Part shown: piece after piece, positions 24,603-32,345 of the stretch
Layout: every line of letters starts with the position of its first letter
Position numbering within the stretch: the stretch's first letter is position 1
Assembly (NCBI GenBank): GCA_046156035.1
Contig: JBJXEW010000029.1
Coordinates: forward strand, 3,083 to 67,082
Direction: 5' to 3'
DNA from: JAEUIX01 sp046156035
GTDB lineage: Bacteria; Planctomycetota; Phycisphaerae; Phycisphaerales; UBA1924
DNA: 64,000 bases
Notes under the pieces: model-generated
What the model saw: the letters and a program-made list of their open reading frames with translations, nothing else
Database searches by the model: none
What the model was told of the DNA's origin: nothing
Translations under genes and position numbers: made by a program

Positions 24603-25307
24603 ATGAAGAACGGAATCGCTGCCATCGTGTTGTCCACCGTCGCCGGCCTGGCCTCCGTGGCCCACGCCGACCTCACGTTCAGTTTCGCCGACCCGATTCC
24701 CGGGCGGCAGTTGGTCACCACGGCCAACGCCGGCGGCCCCGGCCTGGCGCTGGTGTCGTACGACCCGCTGGCCCGTCTGCAGTTCCTCGTGGATGGTTCC
24801 ACCGAGCCGATGGCGTTCGAGGCGCTCTTCGATGACGCGCGTCTTTCGCTTGATCTGACGCTCGGCCCCGCCATCACCTCCGGCGGCATCACAACCGCGT
24901 CCATCTTGGGCTCCTTCGCCATCTCTGACGCGACGGTGCCTGGCCCTGCGGGCGTGATCGTCAGCGGCTTTGCCCAGGATGGCGCGTTCGTCCGCATCGG
25001 CGGCACCAGTTCCATCCTGTTCAGCACGGAGACGGGCTTTGGCTACACCGCCGGCCCGCGCCTGGCCGCCTTGCTCGCCCCCGACCGTGTGATCACCGAC
25101 CCGATGGAGGCCGTCTTCACGGTCACCGGCATCAGCGTCACCGGCGGCGGCCCGCTCCTGAATCAGGACGGCTCCTTCCGCTCCTTCACCGCCAACGCCA
25201 GTTTCTCTGGCAACTCCGCGGTCGAGAACCGCATCGTCCCCACTCCCGGCTCCGCACTGCTCGCGGTCACCGGCGCGCTCGTCATCGCACGCCGCCGCCG
25301 CGCCTGA
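24603..25307 (+). CDS. Exported surface protein with C-terminal 'PTPGS-hydrophobic-RRRR' sorting tail
   Basis: A 234-residue protein: signal peptide (MKNGIAAIVLSTVAGLASVAHA, cleavage after AHA), a beta-rich middle without recognised domain, and the end VPTPGSALLAVTGALVIARRRRA. This tail has the tripartite form of PEP-CTERM-like signals (Pro-rich motif, hydrophobic helix, Arg cluster), with the PTPG variant seen in planctomycetes. By family knowledge it would be cut and sorted by an exosortase, which is not in this window. ATG at 24603 is preceded by GGAGGG. Function unknown; stands alone between convergent neighbours. Confidence 0.8.
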   Translation: MKNGIAAIVLSTVAGLASVAHADLTFSFADPIPGRQLVTTANAGGPGLALVSYDPLARLQFLVDGSTEPMAFEALFDDARLSLDLTLGPAITSGGITTASILGSFAISDATVPGPAGVIVSGFAQDGAFVRIGGTSSILFSTETGFGYTAGPRLAALLAPDRVITDPMEAVFTVTGISVTGGGPLLNQDGSFRSFTANASFSGNSAVENRIVPTPGSALLAVTGALVIARRRRA

Positions 25308-25338
25308 ACCGAACCTCGTTCCCCGACGCACGCGGCCT

Positions 25339-25382
25339 GAGCCGCGGACTCCAAGCCGCCTTCGGCGCGGGGTCCGCGGCTC
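25339..25382. terminator. Long two-tier stem-loop between convergent genes
   Basis: GAGCCGCGGAC (25339-25349) pairs perfectly with GTCCGCGGCTC (25372-25382). Inside the loop GCCG-CCTT-CGGC forms a second small hairpin. There is no T-run on either side. It lies 32 bases after the sorted surface-protein stop and 38 before the end of the opposing methyltransferase, so a bidirectional transcription end is plausible. Confidence 0.55.
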
Positions 25383-25419
25383 GGATCAAGAACCAGTCCG
25401 CGGCGCCAGCACGCTGAAG

Positions 25420-26214
25420 TCAAGCCCGCTCGGCCAGGTGGGCCCGCGTGCGATAGCGCATCACCACCCCACCCGTGCCATCAGCGTGCTTGGCGTGCAA
25501 CGCGCACAGTTCTGCCGCGACCGCCGCCGCCGCCTCACCTTGCTTGGGCGTGTAACTCGCGCTCATGGCCCGCGCGATCAGCCCGCCCTGGTCCAGCCGC
25601 TGCCCGTACGCCGCCTCCACCACGCGTTCGTTCACGAACAACCCCGTCGCCTCCAAACCCGGCGGCACGCGTTCGTCGATACGGTCGCACTCGCCCTTTG
25701 ATGCGCGGCTGAGAATCCGCCCGTACTCCGCCGTGAACACGTCTCGGTCATCACGGTCATTCCACACCAGGGCCACGCGGCCGCCCGGTCGCAGCACGCG
25801 TGCAAACTCCGCCAGGGCCTCCCACCGCCGCAGCCAGTGGAACGCCTGAAAGCACGCGACCACATCCACGCTCCCGCGCGGCAGGGCGGTGGCCTCCCCG
25901 GTCGCTGCAAGGAACCGCACCAGGGCGTGCGGCTCCGCGGCCTGGCGCATGGCCGCGTTCGGTTCGATCGCCAGCACGCGCGTGCCGCGCTGGGCGAGCA
26001 GTCGCGACGAGATGCCCGTGCCAGCACCAACGTCGGCTGCGATGAGCGAGCCCGGCTTGCCCAGGCCCTCAAGAACCGCGTCGATGATCGCGGGCGGGTA
26101 TGACGGACGTGCCGCCGCGTAGTCTCGCGCCCGATCCGCAAAGCGGCCGGTGGGGTCTCGCTCATGGCCGGCAAGGGAAGGCGTGCTCTCGCCCGACTCG
26201 CTCGCGGCACTCAT
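25420..26214 (-). CDS. Class I SAM-dependent methyltransferase
   Basis: A 264-residue methyltransferase of the methyltransferase-11 type. Motif I is ADVGAGTGISSRLLA, followed by VLAIEPNAAMRQAAE, LPRGSVDVVACFQAFHWL and VLRPGGRVALVWNDRDDRD. This arrangement (FADRARDYAAARPSYP start, FHWL segment) fits a group often annotated as trans-aconitate- or generic methyltransferases; the substrate is unknown. The ATG at 26214 overlaps the stop codon of the VWA gene by four bases (ATGA), so translation is likely coupled. The frame is open far upstream only because it shadows the VWA gene. Confidence 0.88.
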   Translation of the reverse strand: MSAASESGESTPSLAGHERDPTGRFADRARDYAAARPSYPPAIIDAVLEGLGKPGSLIAADVGAGTGISSRLLAQRGTRVLAIEPNAAMRQAAEPHALVRFLAATGEATALPRGSVDVVACFQAFHWLRRWEALAEFARVLRPGGRVALVWNDRDDRDVFTAEYGRILSRASKGECDRIDERVPPGLEATGLFVNERVVEAAYGQRLDQGGLIARAMSASYTPKQGEAAAAVAAELCALHAKHADGTGGVVMRYRTRAHLAERA

Positions 26215-29200
26215 GCGCCCCCCCCGCCCCCCGGTTGCTCCTCGTCGAAGCGTTGCCGCGCCCGTCGCTTCGCGGCCAGAAGTCCGCCCTCCTCCGGCTG
26301 CGCGGGCGGTGCCTCGCTCACGGCAGCATCCTCCGGTCGCCCCGCGGGTGTGGTTGCCGGTGTCAGCGGTGTGCCCGGCGCCTTGACATCGGCGCGCCCC
26401 TTGCGACGGCGCAGCGACTGCTCCTGCGCCAGTTGTTCCGCGTCTTTGTCCGAGAGCGCCGTCGTTGCGGAGTCGAGGCTCGCCTCCGTCCGGTCGCCCG
26501 CTCGCCGGAGCGTGCTCAGGGCGGCGCTTGCGCGGGCACCGCCGCGCCGCAGGGCGCTGTCGAGTGCGGCATCCTCGGTGGGGTCGAGCAACCGGTCCCA
26601 CGCCACGCGGCGCACGGCGACATCCAACAGCAGCGCGGCAACCACCCACGGCAACAGCCACGGCCACAGCGGCAGGCGGCTGCGGCGCTCCGCCATGCCG
26701 GTTCGATCAAACAGCACGCCCGGTGCCCCGTCGGCGTTCAGCACTCGCCCGCCCGTCGCCGCGGCGATCTGTGTCAGCAGTTGGTCGTCGGAGCGGAACG
26801 AGCGGAACTCGTCCCCCGCGGAGCGTGTCGCGGCCGTGATCATGGGCGCAATCGCCGGGGCTGTTGGCACAGCGCTCTTGCCGGAAATCGTGGCGACATA
26901 GGTGCCCGGCTCGGGCGCGGGCACGCTGGCCTCGTAGACGCCCGGACCACTCTGGTCAAGGCGCACGTCGGCGCGCCTGCCGTCGGGCCCGTACACACCG
27001 CCGCTCAGTGCCAGCCCGTCCAGCGGCTTGCCGGCTTGGTCCACGGCCTCAACGCGCAGGGTCAGGCGGTCGCCAACCACCTCCGCGGTGGCATCGGCCA
27101 GGCGCTGGCTGGCTTGGCGCGATATGCCGCGAGCGATCGCCGTCCACAGGGCGCGATAGCCGGGCCAATCCAGCCACGGCGCGGCCCACTTGTGCGCATC
27201 GCTCGTGAACACCGCCACACGCCCCAGACCCGCCTGCCAATGGGCCAACACCGGCTCGCCCTGCGGCGTCACGATCGGGTTGAGCACCGTCTTGTCGTCG
27301 CGCGGGGCCGTGAGCGAAAGCCCCAGCAGGTTCGGCATGGCGCCCTCCCGCTCCAGCGCTTGCACCAGCGGGTCGCTCGCGTCCACAAGGACAGGCGCGA
27401 ACGGCTCCTCGCGGATGAGCGGCGTACGCACCACCTGCACGGCCCGCAGGAAGACGCGCGGCAGCAGGCGCGGGTCGGTCACCGGGTAAAACGTGCCGCC
27501 GCCCGCATCCGAGACTTCCTCCATCCCGGCCGCGTCGGCCTGATCGCCCACGGCGATCGTTGAAACCTTGATCCCTTTCGCCGCCAGGTCTTTGGCGATT
27601 CCCTGCAGGGTAGATCGCCCCTGCGAGAGTCCGTCCGAAAGCACGATCACGTGCTTCACCTTCGCCTCCACCTTGGCCAGTTGCCGCCCGGCCTCGGCGA
27701 GCGCGGGGGGCAGGTTGGTGCCCCCACCAGGCTCGATCGCGAGGATTGCCTTGGCCGTCTTCTCCGCGTCCTTGTTGCGGGCCAGCGGAACCACCTCGCG
27801 GTACGAACTGCTGAACGCGATCACGCCCAGCAGATCGCCCGAATCCAGCGTCCGCGAAGCGAGCGCGGCGCCCTCGTTGGCCACCTCCTGCTGCGTGCGA
27901 CCGGTGCCGCCGATGCGCCAGCCCATGGAGCCGGAACAGTCCATCACGATCATGACCGCCGCGGCAGGCACCACGAGTTTCTCGGGCAGTTCCAGTTTCA
28001 CTGGCAGGATCGGTTCGAGCGGGGAGCCGCGGAAGCCGCCACTGGCGAGCGTGTCGGGGCCGCCGATGAGGACCAGACCCCCGCCCAGTTCGGTGGTGAA
28101 CCTCGCCAGGCGCTCCATCCCGTCCTGCCCCAGGGCGTGCGCGGCAACGTTCTGGAGAATCACCAGGTCGTAACTCTGGAGTTGCAGCATGTCGGCGGGC
28201 ACGCCCTCCGGGGCCACCACCTCCACCGCCAGGCCGCTCTCTCGCAGCGCAGCGGCAAGTGTTTCGCCCGGGCGGCCCGGCGCACCGCCGTCCACACCAT
28301 CCACCAGCAACACCGCGCCGGTCGCGGGCGAGACCGCCACGGCCTGCGCTCGGTTGTTCACCACTCGCACAGGGGCCACGGTCTCCGCGGGCTCAAACAG
28401 GGCCTCAAACCGGTGCACACGCCCCGCGCCAACGGGCACGCTCACCACCTCCACGCGCCTGCCCGCGTCCATGACCACGGCTCGCCCGCCCCCCGCCTCA
28501 TCACCTATACGGGCCTCCTGACCATCCACCAGCACGCGCAGTGTGCCCCGCGTGGGCCCGGCCGCCCGCAGCGCAACCCGCAGCGCGGCCATGGTGCCGC
28601 TGGGCACCTTGGCTGGGGCATCGAGCGACTCGATCACGACCGCGTCGTTCACCTCGTAGTGCAGGGGCAGCACATCGATGGGCACACCCGCGCCACGCGG
28701 GGCCCCGGCGGACCGTGCGCCGGCGGTGCCCGGTGCGCCCCCGATTTCGAGCGCGGCGGCAAGGGCATCGCCGCGCGTCTGATTGCCGTCGGAGACGAGC
28801 ACGATACGGCGCTGGCTATCTGGCGGAAAACTCGCCAGCGCCAGGCGCAGAGCCCCGGCGATGTCCGTGCCCTCGCGCATGCGCGTGGGCAGGGCACGCT
28901 CGGCGATCACATCACGCAGGCCATCCGTGGGCCCGCCCGCGGCCGCGCCCAGCGGCGGCGCGGGGGCCAAGACGACGGTGCCCTCACCGTCGAACGCCAC
29001 GATTCCCAAGAGGTCATCGGGCCCGCGCTGGCCGCGGCCAGCCCCGCCCGCGGATGCCCGCTCCACCCACGAGCGCACGGACGCGATCACCGACTCTGCC
29101 GGTGCACCGTCGCCGCTGGCCCCCGCGCTCCTGATCGGCGGCACAAACGCCCGCACGCTCTCCGACACATCCAGCACGGCGACCACCGCGAGGCGGTTGG

Positions 29201-29387
29201 TGGTGCGATGGGCGGTTGCCCCCGCGAGCATGGCCACGATGAGGACGATGAGGGCCGTGCGCACGATCACACTCGTCCAGCGGCGCAGGCCGCTCATGCC
29301 GCGCAGCCAGGCAAGGCCCGACCACGCGATTGGAACGATCAGCACCAGGATCCACAGCAGTTCGGGCTGGTCAAACCGCAGCGACAT
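26211..29387 (-). CDS. Large membrane protein with two von Willebrand A domains and a glutamine-amidotransferase-like domain
   Basis: A 1058-residue inner-membrane protein. Two N-terminal membrane segments (LLWILVLIVPIAWSGLAWL; TALIVLIVAMLAGA) precede a first VWA domain with MIDAS motif DVSES (73-77). Residues about 355-450 look like a class I glutamine-amidotransferase-like fold (YDLVILQNVAAH, GGGLVLIGGPD). A second VWA domain follows (VMIVMDCSGSMGW, 478-490). A membrane segment (WPWLLPWVVAALLLDVAV) lies near residue 900, and the Ala/Arg-rich tail ends in a Gly run. The build is that of BatA-like proteins common in planctomycetes. ATG at 29387 begins the homology. It is coupled with the gene downstream, and the Pro/Ala-rich membrane protein lies 72 bases upstream. 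Confidence 0.85.
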   Translation of the reverse strand: MSLRFDQPELLWILVLIVPIAWSGLAWLRGMSGLRRWTSVIVRTALIVLIVAMLAGATAHRTTNRLAVVAVLDVSESVRAFVPPIRSAGASGDGAPAESVIASVRSWVERASAGGAGRGQRGPDDLLGIVAFDGEGTVVLAPAPPLGAAAGGPTDGLRDVIAERALPTRMREGTDIAGALRLALASFPPDSQRRIVLVSDGNQTRGDALAAALEIGGAPGTAGARSAGAPRGAGVPIDVLPLHYEVNDAVVIESLDAPAKVPSGTMAALRVALRAAGPTRGTLRVLVDGQEARIGDEAGGGRAVVMDAGRRVEVVSVPVGAGRVHRFEALFEPAETVAPVRVVNNRAQAVAVSPATGAVLLVDGVDGGAPGRPGETLAAALRESGLAVEVVAPEGVPADMLQLQSYDLVILQNVAAHALGQDGMERLARFTTELGGGLVLIGGPDTLASGGFRGSPLEPILPVKLELPEKLVVPAAAVMIVMDCSGSMGWRIGGTGRTQQEVANEGAALASRTLDSGDLLGVIAFSSSYREVVPLARNKDAEKTAKAILAIEPGGGTNLPPALAEAGRQLAKVEAKVKHVIVLSDGLSQGRSTLQGIAKDLAAKGIKVSTIAVGDQADAAGMEEVSDAGGGTFYPVTDPRLLPRVFLRAVQVVRTPLIREEPFAPVLVDASDPLVQALEREGAMPNLLGLSLTAPRDDKTVLNPIVTPQGEPVLAHWQAGLGRVAVFTSDAHKWAAPWLDWPGYRALWTAIARGISRQASQRLADATAEVVGDRLTLRVEAVDQAGKPLDGLALSGGVYGPDGRRADVRLDQSGPGVYEASVPAPEPGTYVATISGKSAVPTAPAIAPMITAATRSAGDEFRSFRSDDQLLTQIAAATGGRVLNADGAPGVLFDRTGMAERRSRLPLWPWLLPWVVAALLLDVAVRRVAWDRLLDPTEDAALDSALRRGGARASAALSTLRRAGDRTEASLDSATTALSDKDAEQLAQEQSLRRRKGRADVKAPGTPLTPATTPAGRPEDAAVSEAPPAQPEEGGLLAAKRRARQRFDEEQPGGGGGA

Positions 29388-29459
29388 CGGCAGGACCGTA
29401 GACCCTGAACACGAACGGGGCATCGGGCGAGCGCGGGGCACCCCACGCCGCGCGGGCGT

Positions 29460-32288
29460 TCACTTGCCGTCGGCCTTCTTCTCGGGTGCCACGACTGGCG
29501 GCGGAACCCCGACCGCGTCGGGCAACCGCTTGAAGTACCGCCGGAGCACGCCGTCAAAGCGCGGCGGCACGGTCCGCTCCTCGATGGCCTTCTGCCCGTT
29601 GGCCGCGGCGGCACGGAGAATACCCGCGGCCTCTTCACCGGCACCGCCCGCGGCGCCCTCGCCCTTGACACCCTTGGCGTTGGGGTCGCCCAGCCACTCC
29701 GCCACCACGCGATCACGGCCGGTGCGAGTCTGATCAACCTTACCGCGCGCATCCATGACGGGAGCATTCGCAGGGAGCGTGGGCATGGCCTTCTCACCCG
29801 TAGACGACGCGCGCGGCCCGCCGGCCGTGCCGGGTTCGCGTTGGTCTCGCGACGGAGTGCCCGCATCGCCGCCGCCGCTGCGGCTGGGTCTGCCCCCGCG
29901 CGGAGCGGCGGGCTGTGTGTTCGGGCCGGGCGCACCGCTGGCACCGCTGGGCTCATCGGGGCCCTGGGGCACATCGCGCTCCGCACGAGCATCGGCACTC
30001 TTCTGGTCCTGACCCCGCGGTGTGTCAGGCCCGCCCGGCGCATCGTCGGCGTCTGGCGTGGCCGTGTCCTTGCGGCCACGGCGTTGGTCATCATCCTGCC
30101 CTTGCATGCCCTTGGCAAACTCCTCAGCGAGTTTGCGGAGTTGCTCACGCTGCTCGGGCGAGGCCTGCTCGAACATCTTCTTCGCGCGCTCGGCGAGGTC
30201 CTTCGCGGTCTGCTCGTTCTTGGCCGCCTGCTCACCGAGGCGTTGCAGATCGCCCATCCGGTCGCGCAGGGCCTTGAGTGTTTCCGCCGACGGCAGGTTG
30301 GACGGGAGTTGCGAGGGCAGGTTTGACGGATCGCCCTTCTCGCCCAAGCGTTCACCCACCTCGGGCGTGCCCTTCCGCGGGCCGTCCGCGTTGGGTTGGT
30401 CGCCCGCCTTTGGGACGCCTTCGGGCTTCTCGCCACGCGCATCCGCTCCCGGCGCATCGCGCTGGGCACCCTCGCGTGGCTCAGGCTTATCCCCCGGCTG
30501 CGCTGCGGGCTTGGGCTGGTTGTCCGGCCGGCCGCCGCGCTCCCCGGCCGCGCCGGGCTTGCGCTCCCCGCCGGGCGGCTGCTGCCCGGGCGAGTCCTGC
30601 CTACCAGCGGGCGTGTTACCTGTCGCCTCGCGCTGCGCATCCTTGGGTGCGGGCGCGGCAGCCCCGCCCTTCTCCTGCTCGCCAATGTTCGCGGGCCTTT
30701 CCGCTCCCGGAGCCCCCTGCTTGTCCTGCGCTGAGGCGTCAGACTTGTCGCTCGCGGGTGGCGGCGGTGCCTGTCCCGACTCCTTCGACTCAAACTGTCG
30801 CTTGGTGCGCTCCTCATCCACCCCTTGCGAGGGCCCAGGCTCACGCGGCGTGCCGGGCTCACTCGCCCCCGCTGCGGGCGGTTTCGGCGCTGCCGGTTGC
30901 GCGGGCGAAGGTGACGGCGGTTCGGCGGAAGACGGTGGCCGCGTCGCCTCGGGCTTGGGCGGTTCTCGCAGTTCGCGTGCCGCGCTCTCCAAGGCCTCGG
31001 CCAGGCGCGGCTGATCGTCCGATTCTGCTGGCGGTCGCGGCGCGGCTTGCCCCGATTCAGGCTGGCTTTGCTGCGCGGTCGCGGGGTCGGCGTCGGGGTC
31101 GCTCTGGCCGGGCGGGGTTGCCGGTTGACCCTCGACCGCGCCATCGGGTGCGGTCTGCCCGCCCTCGGGCGCGGCCTTCGCTCCGTCGGCGGGCGCATCA
31201 GGCTGTGCGCCCGGCTCTGCTCCATCCCGTGCATCGGCCGCCGTCGCCGGCTTGGCCGTTTCGCGCAGGCGCTTGGCCATATTCGCCAGTTCGCTCGCCA
31301 CGACCTCGCGGTCCGCTGGCGACATGCTCTCCATCTGGCGCGCCAGTTCATCGGTCGCGGCCTTGGCGGCATCAAGGTCGCCGCGTTCGAGCGCGCGTGC
31401 CAGCGCCGATTGGTTGCCGTCCGCCGCGTCCGCCCCCGCGCGAGCCGCGGCCTCACGCAGACGGTCCCGTGCCGCATCCACATCGGCCCGCTCGCTGGCC
31501 GCGCTGGCTCGCAGCGCCAGCGAAGCCTTCGCGGCGATGTTCCCCGCCGCGCTCTGGGCCGCGGGGGCGCTCAGTTTGCCCTCGCTGAGTTCCCGCTCAA
31601 TCTCCGCGAGTTCTTGCGCAGCCTGCTCCAGGGCGGGGTCGGGCGGCGTGGCTCCAGCGGGCGCGTTGGCAGCCGCGCCGGGCGCTGCCGCGGCACGCAC
31701 CGCCCCAATCTCCTTGATCGCTTGGACCCGATCGCGCGTGGCGACGGCCGCGCGTTGCACGGCCTGCTCCCGCGCTGGCAGCCACGGTCCCGCCGGCGCC
31801 CACAGGCACACAGCGCCGGCCGCGAGCAGGCACGCGCAGGCCGCCCACCACCGCGGCAACCAGCGCACCGGCGCAAGGGCTTCGAGCCGCAAGCCGGACG
31901 CAGTGCGTGCCGCGTCGTTCATCGCAAGGGCGATGAAGGCCGGGTCGTTTCCCCCGTGGATTGACCCCTCACCCAAACTGAGGGCGCTCGCGAGGCGGTC
32001 GTGCGTGCGCAGTCGTGCATCGAGCGCATGTGCCGCGTTCAGCAGGCTCGGCCGTCCGACCGCCGACCAGACCAGACCGGCAAGGACGCCAAGAACAAGC
32101 CCGACAACCAAACCCAGCCACGCGTTTACGCCGGTGCCCCACGCCCCGGTCACCAGCACCGCGATCAGGCCCAGCAGCGAACCGGCGAGAACACCCAAGC
32201 CCACGCGATCCACACCGCGTGCGAGCGCCAAGCGGCTTCGGGCCTGCCGCGCCTTCGTGATGACGGCCAGGGGCACGGGCGTTGACAT
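29460..32288 (-). CDS. Large Pro/Ala/Gln-rich membrane protein (DUF4175-like)
   Basis: A 942-residue protein. After a basic start come two membrane helices (VGLGVLAGSLLGLIAVLVTGAW and AWLGLVVGLVLGVLAGLVW), a cytoplasmic segment (LLNAAHALDARLRTHDRLASALSL), then a third helix (WWAACACLLAAGAVCLWAP). The remaining 750 residues are low complexity (Pro, Ala, Gln, Gly, Asp, Lys), with coiled-coil stretches such as LEQAAQELAEIERELSEGK and QLRKLAEEFAKGMQGQ. The C terminus is better ordered (RYFKRLPDAVGVPPPVV). Family resemblance is to DUF4175-type proteins that accompany BatA/VWA proteins, a link supported by the next gene. Start uncertain between ATG 32288 and GTG 32297. Confidence 0.75.
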   Translation of the reverse strand: MSTPVPLAVITKARQARSRLALARGVDRVGLGVLAGSLLGLIAVLVTGAWGTGVNAWLGLVVGLVLGVLAGLVWSAVGRPSLLNAAHALDARLRTHDRLASALSLGEGSIHGGNDPAFIALAMNDAARTASGLRLEALAPVRWLPRWWAACACLLAAGAVCLWAPAGPWLPAREQAVQRAAVATRDRVQAIKEIGAVRAAAAPGAAANAPAGATPPDPALEQAAQELAEIERELSEGKLSAPAAQSAAGNIAAKASLALRASAASERADVDAARDRLREAAARAGADAADGNQSALARALERGDLDAAKAATDELARQMESMSPADREVVASELANMAKRLRETAKPATAADARDGAEPGAQPDAPADGAKAAPEGGQTAPDGAVEGQPATPPGQSDPDADPATAQQSQPESGQAAPRPPAESDDQPRLAEALESAARELREPPKPEATRPPSSAEPPSPSPAQPAAPKPPAAGASEPGTPREPGPSQGVDEERTKRQFESKESGQAPPPPASDKSDASAQDKQGAPGAERPANIGEQEKGGAAAPAPKDAQREATGNTPAGRQDSPGQQPPGGERKPGAAGERGGRPDNQPKPAAQPGDKPEPREGAQRDAPGADARGEKPEGVPKAGDQPNADGPRKGTPEVGERLGEKGDPSNLPSQLPSNLPSAETLKALRDRMGDLQRLGEQAAKNEQTAKDLAERAKKMFEQASPEQREQLRKLAEEFAKGMQGQDDDQRRGRKDTATPDADDAPGGPDTPRGQDQKSADARAERDVPQGPDEPSGASGAPGPNTQPAAPRGGRPSRSGGGDAGTPSRDQREPGTAGGPRASSTGEKAMPTLPANAPVMDARGKVDQTRTGRDRVVAEWLGDPNAKGVKGEGAAGGAGEEAAGILRAAAANGQKAIEERTVPPRFDGVLRRYFKRLPDAVGVPPPVVAPEKKADGK

Positions 32289-32345
32289 AGCGGCCACATC
32301 GTATTCGTGCCGCGTGACGCGTTGCCCCGCGTCGTCACGACCGCA

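Noticed and set aside
29339..31483. A 714-residue open frame overlapping the Pro/Ala-rich membrane protein on the same strand
   Set aside because: Extremely Arg/Pro-rich translation typical of a shadow frame in GC-rich DNA; the 942-residue frame has membrane helices, a plausible start and operon fit.
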